Shown here one piece after another: positions 10,706 through 22,540 of a DNA stretch of 64,000 nt. The notes beneath the pieces were generated by a model that did not search any database, was not told the DNA's origin, and worked only from the letters and a program-made list of their open reading frames with translations. How positions within the stretch are numbered: the stretch's first letter is position 1; every line of letters begins with the position of its first letter. Source of the DNA: Auanema rhodensis (lineage: Eukaryota > Nematoda > Chromadorea > Rhabditida > Rhabditidae); assembly GCA_964057225.1 (NCBI GenBank), contig OZ059898.1, positions 16,159,267-16,223,266 of the forward strand, given 5' to 3'. The position numbers and the translations under genes are program-made.

Positions 10706-13465
10706 TTATTGGTGAATGAAAGACATATTATCATTGAAGTCATAATAAATATCTTGAGACTGTTCGTATGTAAGAAAACATAAGATTGTAGAAAAGATTC
10801 CAATAAGGAATAAAATTGTTTGTATGATTTTCATTGAATGAACATTTAAGCCTTCAAGCTTTTCCCATATTGTTTTACCTAATAATAGCATACATTTCGA
10901 TTCAATAAAAATTCACCTACGAATTCCACAGTTGATCTATGAACAGGCTTCAGAGAGTTTTGTATAGGTACAGCTTTGGCTATGAAAAAACTCAGCCTAT
11001 CATCAGTGGCTTCCACTACTCTCTTTAAAGCAATTATACATATTTCAAACAAAATATTCTTACCTGAACAGGTCCGGCTATTAACGCTTTCCATGGCACT
11101 TGTTTGACTCCAAACTGTGGAGCAATCACAGCCTAAATGAGAATGAAAACTGCTAAAAATATAAGAAAATGTACAGATAAGCAATCCGTAGACTTAAGTC
11201 TTTCAATATCTACTAAACTTTGACTCTGCTGAACCACTACGGTAACATTGGGATAAGTAATTGATTGGAGTACAAATTGGCCTCTCTGTAAACAATGTGA
11301 ACATTATAGTTGAAAGCGGTTTACCGCATTTTTTTTGCTTTGGAGTCGTAAGTCATCAAAACGATAAGCTTCTAATGGATAGCAATGTTCCTTATGTTTT
11401 GCCTATATGATGCAGATATATGCACAACAACATTGAGAATAACATGAGTTATACCTCTGAACTCTTGAAGGATTCAATATTCATTACCGTCCACTTATTT
11501 TGCGAGATGGAATCAGATAATATCTCTCTAAATTAAAAATTGGAAATATATTAAGCAAATGTTATTACTCCTCCCAATTCGAGCGTAATGTAACAGAGAC
11601 TAAGTCTAATGGTTTGAAAATATTAGAGTTGTGCTTTTCGTTCCAATTTGAAACTTCTGTAGCTGCGAACGTTATAAAGCCTATTCCGTCGCTCCTGAAA
11701 ACTTGTATAAACAACAGATATTCTAATTTTATTACCAAAGCAAGAGTGATTCCTTTCTAGCAATCATTTCATCAATGGAATATGTATTGAAAGATACAAC
11801 AGCTGGTACAGTGACAATTATTTGATTATGTGACAGCAGCTATATGATAGAGTTATATATTTTTCAATACGTTAACTTACTTTCAAATCGTGTAAAAATG
11901 ATAATCTGGGTCTGCCCGGTTTTATCTGTAACTATTTCTTCAAGATAATTTTTTTTAGTTAACCTCAAATCCTTCATCTGGAACCATGCGATACTGGTAA
12001 ACTGAACATTTCTTAAGATCATTAATTTCCAATTCGGTTAATGGAATACAAAATCGTCCGTATCTTGGAGTAAACAATTCAATCTTCAAGCTACAATATT
12101 ACTGTTCAATAATAAAGCCAGGTTACTACTCCAATATAAGGCTTTTTAGACGGTGGGTGAAACGCAATTAGTATCCCTGTATCCCAACTTTGGTCATTTG
12201 CTAGCCTTTTGAAGAGAGGATACCAACAGTCTTCAGATAAATCAGTTGTTTCAGATGGGGAATAATCCGAAACAACTGACAAATTTTCCATAGATAAATA
12301 CTGAAATTTGAACGATCAGATATACTTATGAAATCTATGTATACGTCATTCCTTAAAGGAGTATCAGTAACATGCCTGAAACAAATACATTAATCAAATT
12401 TTTACAGTTTTTCCTACTCATTAATTCCATCGCACGAATTGAACTTTCGCATCGCTGGCACATAATCTGGAAAGTCTGGTACTACCATAGGCAGATGAGT
12501 TGTCCTCTGAGTTTCTGTCTTTCTATCAAATTTATATTGTGGCGCTTTGGAATTATGCCATAATTCATTTCCAGAAATTTTTTTATCGGAGGATAGTGTG
12601 TCTTTCCAGTTGTATGACCTCTTCTTATCGTTAATGGAACCATGAATCAAAGTTTTTGCTACTGCACTTCGAGATTTCATTCGCTTCTGAAAGTTTGTAA
12701 TAACAAAAGACCCAAAAAGAATTGTGTTACCTGACCAGTGAAACCGAAAGATGTTTTATGAGAATCATTTGGCTCCTTTGGCCAACCATCAGCAGCATTC
12801 AATGCCCAATCTAAAGATTAAAACTTGATTTCTCTTCAATTTTTCAAAAATACCTTCATTTTTAACCCAAACTTTCGAGTTATCTCGCGTATTATTATTA
12901 TTTATCTAAAAAAAAATAATATAAGCAAAACGAGCATACGTTTTTTACATTGGTGTTATAATAAGTATTCACTTCCGATTTTGGTTTTTCAACATTGAAG
13001 ACAGAACTGTTGTGAAATCCGATTCTTCCTAACTTCGCTTGTACTTTCTGCTGCTTCATATCATTATACTCCAAACGGCTATTAGAGTTTGCAACCGAGC
13101 AATGAGCCCATCCATCACCCAACTTTAAGCATTTAGTATGATTAGGTGATTGTATAGTTAAGGCACCTTGTCATCATGGTTAATTTCCTTTTCGATTAAT
13201 TGAGGAGTGACTTTGACCCCAACAGAATGGTTTTCATTCAAAAAATCTGTTAAAAATTTCTTTCACATTCTCAACATAATAATCTTACCACATGCTCTCA
13301 AAATTTTATGAATACCCGAAGAATAGCATACCAATTCTAAGTCTTTATCGCAACACGGACACTGACGTGAAAATATTTTTGCATAAGTAGGATATCTTAT
13401 ACCTTTATCACATAAACATGAGCGGCTGCAGTTTGAACGTTATTTTGAACTTTATTTTCATCCAT
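10706..13465 (-). CDS. unrecognised protein with N-terminal CPCC cysteine cluster and C-terminal membrane anchor
   Basis: Many short exons with clean ~45-nt introns encode roughly 650 aa. The proposed start is MDENKVQNN. Order of features: CPCCDKDLELVCYSSG, which could be half of a zinc ribbon; a long polar linker (for example KSRSAVAKTLIHGSINDKKR); a globular-looking region with DCWYPLFKRLANDQSWDTGI, FTPRYGRFCIPLTELEINDL, LSFLHDLKLLSHNQIIVTVP and LLLWSDGIGFITFAATEV; and finally KIIQTILFLIGIFSTILCFL, a single hydrophobic helix followed by ~20 residues, ending NDNMSFIHQ. This suggests a tail-anchored protein facing the cytosol. I do not recognise the family. The 5' end is uncertain: an upstream exon at 13826 (MKSKERAIADQVQILRDSRN) and one near 13560-13610 do not join in frame with ordinary splice sites. 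Stop lies 37 bp from the convergent AIG1-like gene. Confidence 0.6.
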
Positions 13466-13499
13466 AATCGAAATATATTCTTTGGTGCCCTTCCTGATA

Positions 13500-13826
13500 A
13501 AATCAAATAGAAAACAAACTTAGTGCTCGTTTTGTTCCTTTCCATACCGATAAAATTAACAGCTCTTTTATTTGAAAATTCCTTTTTCCTACGAAGCTTC
13601 TGGAATTAAATGACATCATTCCAGTTTAACTTAGCTTCAAATATTTGTATATTTTTGATTAGTTCAACTATGAACAACGTTTGATCACCAACCAACTTGA
13701 TTTTGTAAAGATCAAGATATTTATCACAGCCACAAGCTTGTGCACGTGATTCTTGAGAGCAGCCTCGTTTCTCGAATCTCTGAGAATTTGGACTTGGTCC
13801 GCAATCGCCCGTTCTTTAGATTTCAT
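13500..13826 (-). other. possible 5' exons of the tail-anchored protein or a separate small gene
   Basis: From the ATG at 13826 an open frame reads MKSKERAIADQVQILRDSRN and continues ~45 codons. A second exon-like piece (KLRRKKEFSNKRAVNF) lies downstream, between a TTTAATTCCAG acceptor and a GTATGG donor. An overlapping frame also reads well (CGCDKYLDLYKIKLVGDQTL). None of the simple splice combinations connects cleanly to the MDENK exon, so whether this is the true N-terminus or another gene is open. Confidence 0.35.
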
Positions 13827-14018
13827 CGACTACTCACGTACTGCTCAATTAGAGCGTGTACTTTCCGCGTTTGAAATCAATCATCAAATTAACCTTTTCG
13901 TTTTTTTCTAAGGAAAATTCAATTTTCAATGACAACCTAGACAACTGTAATAGTTCATCGTAATTCCTCATTACCAACTATATTTTAGTGTAGAAGGTGC
14001 ACTCGTATTAGATTTCAA

Positions 14019-15394
14019 ATGGAAGTTAGTGTTCGTCCTGCGCATATTTTAGATGACGGTTTGTTTCCAATTTAAATACATATATTCATGGTTCAAATAA
14101 AGGAACTAAAGAAAGACTTATTAAATTCTCAAAAGATTTCGCTGCGGGTGCATCTGCCGCTGTGGTTGCAAAAACTGTTATAGCTCCAGTAGAACGTGTA
14201 AAGCTTATATTGCAGGTTTGTAAACTTTATTTTACCGGTTCAAACGCTAATAATATTGTTATTTAGCTGCAAAATGCACAAACAACTTTGGATATCAAAC
14301 ATCGATATAAAGGAATGCTTGATTGTTTTCTCCGAGTTCCGAAAGAACAAGGGTTTTTTTCATTTTGGCGTGGGAACTGGGTTAATATTTTGAGAGCGTG
14401 TGGACAGGTTTAAAATATTTATTTCAGAACTTTATTCTATAAATTTCTGTTTTCAGGAGTCCTTAGGATTCGCTTTCAAGGATCTTTTCAAAAAATGGAG
14501 CTTAGATGGTGTAGACATGTCCAATAATCGAACAAGGTTTTTAGTAGGTATGCAATCTTTCTCATTTCTCTTTGTTTACGGTAGTACTTTTACTTTAACT
14601 GTAAGCTGAATTGTAGAAGTTTTATATTTTTTGTTTTCAATTTTCTAAATGATAAATTTAAGGAAATTTACTCGCTGGCGGAGGAGCGGGAGTGGTAACT
14701 TTTATGTTCATATATCCACTTGATTTTGTTAGAACTCGTTTAGCTATTGACTTAGGAAAATATAAAAAGGTGAGAGGTTTATACGTTGAGCTGAATGTTA
14801 ATGATATGAGTTTAGGACCGTGAATTCAATGGCATGTTTGATTGTATGAGGAAAATTGTAAGACACGATGGAATTTTCGGCCTTTACAAGTGCACAACTA
14901 TTTTTGATAAAATTTTTTAATCTGTTATTCCAGAGGTCTTTTACCTTCTTTACAATATATATTTATTTACCGTGGCTCGTATTATGGTCTTTTTGATACT
15001 GCTCGCCCTCATTTTTCCTCTAACGATGGAGTTTTAAGCTTTTGGAGGGCTTTCGCTGTAGGACAGGTTTGCTCCATCTATTTGAGCAGTTACTCAAGAC
15101 AAAGACATTTCTAGGTTGTTACTTTAGTTAGTGCTATGATTTCTTATCCCTGGGATACTGTTCGTCGACGAATCATGATGACTGCTGGAAAAAAACAAGA
15201 AAAACCTCTCGGAACAATTGCTTGCACGAAAGTACTATACCTGGTTAATACCTTTTTTAAACAATTATTTTCAGAACATACTGAAAAACGAAGGTTGGCG
15301 TGCTTTTTACCATGGTGCTATGGTTAATGCTATGCGTGGTACGGGGGCTGCCTTAGTCTTAGCTTTATATAACGAGATGGAAAAGTATATGTAG
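14019..15394 (+). CDS. divergent ADP/ATP carrier (SLC25 family)
   Basis: Inner-mitochondrial-membrane carrier of the ADP/ATP translocase group. Nine exons (14019-14058, 14103-14215, 14267-14407, 14457-14547, 14663-14769, 14816-14889, 14934-15066, 15115-15231, 15275-15394) join in frame to 311 aa, close to the family length of ~300. The three carrier signatures are PVERVK, PLDFVR and PWDTVR. ANT-specific blocks are present: [41 protein letters not shown] and [20 protein letters not shown]. The diagnostic hexapeptide reads RRRIMM rather than RRRMMM, and the segment after FWRGN is [13 protein letters not shown] instead of the usual LANVIRYFPTQA. It is therefore a diverged ANT paralogue, perhaps tissue-specific. 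ANT-type exchange is inferred, not shown. Confidence 0.88.
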
Positions 15395-16113
15395 TTATGC
15401 TTAACATTTTGTTTTAAAAATTCCCACCGGTTTTTACTGAGAGCTTAGCATTATTATATATGCTCATCTTGCCGTTATTCGTATTGATACTTTTTGCTGC
15501 TCAGGTTCAAAAATAACTCTTCCTTTGCTTTTCTTATTTCTTATTATTTGAATCTGGTCACTCTTTAGATCAAAAGTTTGTTTCGTATGATTTCCATTAG
15601 GAATTGAAAAGCCAATGCTATTTTGATTATTATATTGCACTTTCTTTTGAACTGTAAGTTCTTATCTACTGGTCTGAAATGTCTAGTCACTACATAATTG
15701 ATAAATAACAGATACGTTTTGCAGAGAAATTTATTACTTTTGTTTTATATGTACATATACAATTATTTTGATATACTTTTACTTTGGTTTACTATATATC
15801 TATAGTAAAACAAAGATTCAAAATTAATGGTATCTTTCTTTTTGTCTCCTTGTTTCATTTCAGATGTTTTGTATCTTTTAAAGTTTATCCCAGAATTTTA
15901 ACATTAAAATTGCTTACTTCAACTGTAGAGTTAAAATGTGAGAATCTTGAATAGCTGAAATTGTTAGATGTTTTTCGTAATTTTCACCACGTATAATGAA
16001 TATAACCTTATTCTATAGCCTTATTTTGAAACTTAATCAGTATTATTGAAGTATGCTATATAAAATTTTATTATATTAATCGAGTATTCATGATACATGC
16101 CATTATTTGCAGT
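15395..16113. other. convergent intergenic region
   Basis: 3' flanks of the ANT-like gene (plus) and the SnoaL-like gene (minus). Apart from the orphan exon-like frame at 15464-15651, the rest is AT-rich without recognisable features. Confidence 0.5.
15464..15651 (-). other. orphan exon-like open frame between ANT and the SnoaL-like gene
   Basis: On the minus strand an acceptor-like CTTACAG at 15652-15658 is followed by ~62 codons without stop, ending ...KVSIRITAR and TGA at 15464. Composition is protein-like (VQYNNQNSIGFSIPNGNHTK, GRVIFEPEQQ). It has no in-frame ATG, so it would need an upstream exon. The preceding splice phase does not match the next gene upstream (exon ending VWKK). It could be a last exon of an unseen transcript, a relic, or chance. 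Confidence 0.3.
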
Positions 16114-17193
16114 CTATGATTTGGCTGGTTTTATAACATTAAAACAATCGTTATGAATTAACCATTCTCCTTTAACCTGAATGGTGAATTTGATCAAGAT
16201 GAAGTTATATTTTATGCGAGAGTTTTTCAAACCTTTTTCCAAACTTGAAGATATGCTCCACTTTCAATTCCACGAGTTCCATCCAAATGGTAGCTTCCTC
16301 GTTCGAAAGCCCAATCTCCCCCTCCATTAACCTCTTCAGTAATAATCTTAAAATTATAAATTAAATACTGGTCGATACACTATAAGATCTTACTTGAGCG
16401 GTTTGAACACCGTCGGCCATATCTTTTTTGAAAAATGCTTCGATTCCTATAAAAGTTATGTTCAAATTTCACAAACAAAATGAAATACCAGCCCTCCCTT
16501 TCACAGGGGACGTGCCATTTGGCATGAAATATCCATCAGGATCATATATATTTGCCGCTCCAGCAGCATCACCGGCATTGAAAGCTTTCATAAAATCCTG
16601 CTGACGTCTTTTAATCTCTTGACATAAGACTTAATAATATAGATTTAAAGTAAATTTTCATTTAAAGAATTTGTAATTTAATATAATTCTTTAAGTTATG
16701 AAAACAATTAAGCATGAACGAAGATGTCATTCTGCAACTAATTGAAGATGTTCAAGCAAAAAGAATTTTTTTTATTCCAAGGCTGCACGTCAACTTCAGT
16801 GGTGTATAACTTAGAATTAATCTGTCATCAACAGCTTCTTTAGTCTATTTCCGTACTAACTCAAATAACTCAAATGCTTCTTTTATAAAATACCAAATTT
16901 TTAAAAGGGTTAAACTATTTATATATCCATGGGTAGAGAAAAATGAAAAAGAAAAAAAGAAAACAGATTATGAATTATTATTTTTATTCTCGGGTACTTT
17001 TAACTAGATCAAATATAATCTATCATACTAGTATAAACATTTACAGTTTAGTTTTTATGGAATTAAACTTCTAAAGAAAGTTCAATAATAGACAAAATTG
17101 ATTAGAAACTTGAGAAAATATTTAAAACTAACCATTGTTAGCTGCATTTAGACTACTATCCGTTAGAGGAATATGACGAAAATAATTAGTCAT
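16114..17193 (-). CDS. SnoaL-like / DUF4440 (NTF2-fold) protein, 143 aa
   Basis: Small single-domain cytosolic protein of the NTF2-like fold (SnoaL-like/DUF4440), a family abundant in nematodes whose substrates are mostly unknown. Five exons (17193-17133, 16629-16489, 16446-16394, 16346-16233, 16176-16114) join in frame. Typical blocks are RRQQDFMKAFNAGDAAGAAN, IYDPDGYFMPNGTSPVKGRA, GIEAFFKKDMADGVQTAQ, GGGDWAFERGSYHLDG and the closing strand KGEWLIHNDCFNVI. The first exon (MTNYFRHIPLTDSSLNAANN) is separated by a 503-nt intron and joins through a weaker ATTATTAAG acceptor in the right phase, so the N-terminus is less certain than the rest. Confidence 0.75.
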
Positions 17194-17942
17194 AATGGGA
17201 AGGAGATATTCTCGATAAAAGAAGTATATGGAATAAGACGAAATTCGTTCTCATATTATCATGTGAGTGACAACTCTTCTGTGCTCCGCCCAAGTTACTA
17301 CGTTTAAGAAGCCCAGTTGAAGTGAATGTAGGTCGAATACGAACATTGAACTTCAATTATTAAAATCAGGGCAATAGGAAAAACATTAAGAACTTAAGAT
17401 ATGCGTAATGTTTATTACGAAAAGGAAAGCAAAATAAAACCAGTCGAGAAATAAAGGTGCACAAGAGCCTAAGCTCAATAAACACAATAAGGAAAGATTA
17501 TTTAACAATCAATAAACATTTGTACTTAGCGTATTACTCTAGAGAACATGATCACAGTATATATACTATTTGTTGCAAACAGCTGTTGAAAATACACAAA
17601 ATGACAATATATGTGGAAGCATATATTCTTATCAGCAAGGGATGACAGTAACCCGAGTATAGGAAAAGCAGATTAACTAAAAATCCTCATTTTCATAATA
17701 GAGAGAGAGAGAGAGAGAGATAGAGAGAGAGATGACAGAAGATATAAAGATATAGACTGAGAAATAAACAACGGAGAGAATATGCTCATGCACAGAAATG
17801 TTTTTCTGAGATGAAACGACGTTAGTACAATGTATGTAGATGCTCAATAAAAAAATTAATAAAGCCTATACGGTAACAAACTGAATATCAGCGAATTATT
17901 ATACCTCACCGAGAGTAGGACTACAAGACTTTCTTTGCAGCT
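17194..17942. other. intergenic with (GA)n microsatellite
   Basis: Region between the SnoaL-like start and the TOCA stop. Holds a GA dinucleotide run at about 17701-17731. No gene recognised. Confidence 0.55.
17701..17731 (+). repeat. (GA)n microsatellite
   Basis: GA dinucleotide run, read as TC on the strand of the adjacent TOCA-like gene. Confidence 0.85.
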
Positions 17943-20900
17943 TTATTCAGGATACCATTTACATTTAAGGTAACTAGTCGGGACAAATCCTTCTTGTCTA
18001 CCATCCAATCTGAAGACAATAATGTTAAGAAAACCATAGTAAACTTCGCATTTGAAAGTTCTAGGAAGAAAACATACTTCCTAACTCTCGTCCAGCCATC
18101 TCCTTCATCTTTTTCAATTAAAAGAAGCTCATCACCCTCTCCAATCTTCATAGTTCCTTCAGTTCCACCGTCATATGCAAACTGGGCCATAGCTGTGCCA
18201 AGTACAGGCATGTCACATTCCTCATACATCTATACTTTTTAAATGCATGATACAATTATAAAAGATACTTACTTCATCCTTCTTTTCAGCTTTTTGACTA
18301 GTGTGACTTGCTCCATCACTGCTGGTAACACTTTCTTCAGACATACTAGCTCTGTTACCCGGTAGAGCTGGACGTGGAGGAGCGAAGCTAGAAGCGGAAC
18401 TTCCACTTCTGGCTGAAGGAGGAGTTTCAGCTCCACCTAGATGAAACAGAATAAATTGAAAAATATCAGTATTCATACCTATGGGAAGATTATTCTGAGA
18501 TTGAGCATCTTCCAATAATATCCGGAATTTCTCTATTTGTTGAGTCAAATTGTTAATCTCTTTCCCATACTGAGAAAGTTGAGCATCGCAGTCAGCAGGA
18601 TTACCAAGTTTGGTGTTTTCACGATAAACCTACAAATTTTAATATCAATGTTAAACACATTTGAAAGCTTGTACTTGTTGCATTTTCGCTAAACCATCAC
18701 GGCTTTGTTGATTTTTTTCGCGTTCCTTCTCAAGTTCAGAAATTTTTGTTTGAAGTCTCCGAATTCTTTGTTGAGGCGGTAACTGTCCGTAATCTCCATT
18801 AGCATCCACCTTAAAAACTTTTTTTACACAGAAGGAACTGCAGTATGTTTTACCTTATTTTTATCTCCTCCGCCAAAAATTTTTTGATGCATCGACTGCT
18901 TCCGAGAGACCTTTCCGTCTTTTTTCCCACCACTTAACATACCCCGCTTAAGCGTAGAGTCAATTTCTGAAAAAATGAAAAGAAACATGAAATTATATTT
19001 ACTGCAATCACAAACCTCCAGTGGCATTGATACATCCATCTGTGGGACCCAAATCTTCGAATTGAAACGGGGGAGGATGCAAATAGCCAGTCCTACAACA
19101 ATATGTAGATTAAGAATGCAAATTGAAAAAAACATACTTGAACTGTTCCACGACAGTTGCCGTATCTCTTTCCTGATCTATTTGTTCTACTGTTTTTCTC
19201 ATATCCTCATGACAACGACCTGAAGAAACCATTTTATTAAATTTCTTTGCAGTAGCTCAGCACCAATAATAGGCATGACATCTGCTTCTGCAGCTATACA
19301 CAATTGTAATGCTAATCTAGTATCTTTTATTCGTTCCATATCCACCATCTGAATAAAACATTGAGAATATGATTAAAATAGACCACTTGCTTTCAATTTA
19401 TCTAAAGTTTCAGGCAAAAGTTGATTGTAATGATTATGTTGAGCATTATTAGCTGATTGCATCGCATGCGCATAGTTCTGTTTAGCATCTTCACTTATCT
19501 GATTTCTCATCTAAATAAGAAAAAAAAGTTTTTAAAGTTAAAATTGAAACATACATGTGCGTTGCCTTTTGCTTTTTCCAGATCAAGCCTAGATATTTCC
19601 ATATTCTTCTCAGCTTTACAGTACTTCGCGAAAGCAGCTTCGGCTTCTTTAAAAGATTTCCTGAAAGAAACGTTGTGAGTTGAAGAAAGATTAGAGAATA
19701 GCCCACCCATATTGTCGTTGAGACTTAAACATATGATCAAGAGCACTATTTAGATTATTATGGATAGTTTGTAAATCGTTAAGACAAGCTTTCCTATTTG
19801 CGCGATGTTGGTTTGATTTTTGGGCTACAAAAGGAAGAACATCTGTTCTTAATTTCTCGGCAACAATCTAAAATTATAATTAAAGAAATTATATTTTATT
19901 ATAAAGCTTACTTCATGCTGTCCAGCCAATGACTCAATCTCTCTCAATAAACTTGCGAAGGATCGAACATAACTGAACGTCTTAATTGCCTCTTCATCCT
20001 CTTTTTTCTTTCCTAACGATTTTTTTGCTAACTGCCTACAAACAAATGAAGTTTCATAATATCTTTATATTAGAAAAACCTTAGTTTGGCAGCATATTCA
20101 TCTTCTATTGATGCTCTTTCCTTTGCGAAATTTCCTATTCGTTCAAGAAACTCAACTCCTTTTTGAGTGTGAGCAGCCACAGAATCTGTCCGATCCTATA
20201 AGTAGATTCGTTATTTAAAAACTAATTATATTGTTTGCGCATTATTTCTTGTGCTAGGAAGATATCAAACAAATTTGTCTTGAACATATATATGATCTTT
20301 AGGTTTTGTGTTGCTTTCTTATAGTAGAAACACTTAAGGGCTCTTCAACACAGGGTTCGTATTGATAACATTGTTTGACCAATCTCTATAACCAATTCAC
20401 GCTACCCAACCCATCAATAGAACAGCTCTTGCACTACTTCAAACGCATGAAATATTACATAAAAATAAAATAAAAATCTTCTTGAATACAAAGCTTATCA
20501 ACATATGAAATAATTGTATATAGGTTTGATATAACTCATTCCAACGCGTTAACAACTTTACTATCTATGTATCCAACTAAACATGACTATTAACATTGCT
20601 AGTGAGAATAATATATCAAATATAGAACTTGTTTTGAGCCTTAACTTAATCCTCGACGTATGGAATATACTATTATACAGGGCTAGGATAGTCTGACCTT
20701 CTCTTTCCGGTCCGAAAACTATTCTTAGTGGTATGCTATATATTAGATCAATTTACAGTGGACAACACTTTACATAAAGAAAGAACAGATTTGAAAAAAG
20801 AAAATTCGTCTTTGAAGTGGATTAGAATCACACTGACCCTGATCGTACCATCTGGAACAATCGATTAGCTAACAAATACACGAAAGAGCTCTGCCTCACT

Positions 20901-22540
20901 CTTTAGTTCATGTATATAGATTACCTAGCTTGAAAAGCTGAGCGGATAATTAGGTCACGTTATACGAGTGAAGGCTGGGATGGAAAATGTCAATCTTAGC
21001 ACCCATATGCATAATGAATTATTCCCCCAGAGAATTATGCTGCGAAACACGAGAATAAGACTGGACGAGCTGCAGTAGTTTCTCTCCGTCTTCGTTGTTT
21101 CAGCTCATAAGTCATAGTGTCAAGCGAAGCATCAAAGAAAAGTCCCCTACTGCGCAACATAGATACCGGTAGTACAACAAGATAGAAATTTAAAACATGA
21201 ATAGCTCATGAACTTTAGAATGAGTAGCAATAAGTAAAAATAAAGAGAAATGTGAATAACACCTTAAAAATATATCAAAAATTGAAAAATCAAAGAGTGA
21301 CAACAGGAATTAACGAAACAAAATATATTAAAAAACAATAACTAAAAATTTACCTTTTGATTAAAATTTAGAGATTTGAGAAAATCATCATCTGAAGTAG
21401 GCATTATAGATGAAGCCGAATGAAAAAGATCAAGCATTGATGCCTTCAGAGTCATAGACTTCTCCGAAACAGTTACATCATCTGACTTCAAGCTACGATC
21501 AAGAGATTTCCGAGATGCTCTGCTATGGAAAACCATGAATCACATCCAGTGTTCTGGTTTCAAAGCAACTAGATAGCAGACTCTAGCTGCCCCCAACGAG
21601 AACAGAGAATAAGAGGAGAGGCCTCAGAGGGCGGAGGGCCTGACGACAAAGTACTAAAGAGAAATTGCCGCTACGAATGGGTCATGGCAACATAAGATAT
21701 AGTGACCAATGCGGAGACGCAGCATATTCACAGACCACATAGACAGGATGAGGAGAGCGAGAGATATCGAATAGAAGCGAAATATTAAAGAAAATGTGAG
21801 ATGAAGAGAGGAAATGAAAACGAAGGAACCATCAAGGAGGAAATAGTAGATAGAGAGCGTATGAGAGAAAACAGCGAGCTTAGTTCACATACAGGGAAAT
21901 GTTGTGTATATTGCTCACAGATAGGAAGACAGGTAACCGTAAGCTAAATCAAAAGTTTTTGATTACAAAATCCCTGTTTTAATTCATATTTTATTTACAT
22001 CACAAAATTTTTTTACCAGAGGGTCAAGAAAGGATTAATACAGTCATATTGAATCTCAATCTTAAAACATAAATTCCCATTTAACACAATCAAAACAAAC
22101 TTCACAAGTGAAGAAGGCTACAAGTGTTGTTGAGGGCTCTGTGTTAGACATTATTCTCATTCGTTTATTTTCGAATATTTAGATAAATTATTATTTTTAA
22201 ATTTTAACGAAATGATGTTTAAATCGCATTCAATTTATAGGTATGCTTTATAATATGCATTGAACAATGCTGAGGACTAGTTCGAATATTATTATGCTGA
22301 GGGATGTCAGTGATTTTAACTTAATGTGACATTAACTAGCAAATTAAAGATAAATTATAAAATCAGAGGAAAAAATGGTCAAGGTATCGACATTGATGGT
22401 ATTAATATTTAATATTTGAGTGAAAGAGAAAGGTCATTAATGAATCATGTTTTTGAAAAAAAATCCAATATGAACATGTAAAAACATCTACTTACCCATA
22501 GATCTGCCCAACTGACACTTGGGGAACCATTCACCGACAT
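17943..22540 (-). CDS. toca-1: TOCA/CIP4/FBP17-like F-BAR, HR1 and SH3 domain protein
   Basis: Membrane-curving adaptor that links Cdc42 and WAVE/N-WASP actin assembly to endocytosis; cytoplasmic face of the plasma membrane. Exon 1 (22540-22496, MSVNGSPSVSWADLW) is followed by a 2.3-kb intron and then exons from 20195 down. F-BAR: DRTDSVAAHTQKGVEFLERI, FAKERASIEDEYAAKLRQLA, FKEAEAAFAKYCKAEKNMEI, MVDMERIKDTRLALQLCIAA. HR1: LPPQQRIRRLQTKISELEKE ... QVYRENTKLGNPADCDAQ. Pro/Ser linker, then SH3: AMAQFAYDGGTEGTMKIGEG, EKDEGDGWTRV and GFVPTSYL close to the C-terminus (...CKWYPE). The last intron (donor after ...RVRK) was placed to complete the SH3 fold. C. elegans has two paralogues (toca-1, toca-2); the symbol is a guess supported by probable X linkage. 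Confidence 0.88.
21354..21536 (-). CDS. alternative first exon of the TOCA-like gene
   Basis: An ATG-initiated 61-codon frame (MVFHSRASRKSLDRSLKSDD ... DDDFLKSLNFNQK) ends exactly at a GTAAATTTTT donor in phase 0. That is the phase needed to join exon 2 of the TOCA-like gene (acceptor at 20195, GAT CGG ACA). It would replace the 15-residue exon 1 with a 61-residue Ser/Asp-rich N-terminus containing possible kinase sites (RKS, RSLKS). Composition is clearly coding-like compared with the surrounding intron. Alternatively it is a retained upstream exon of another transcript. Confidence 0.6.
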
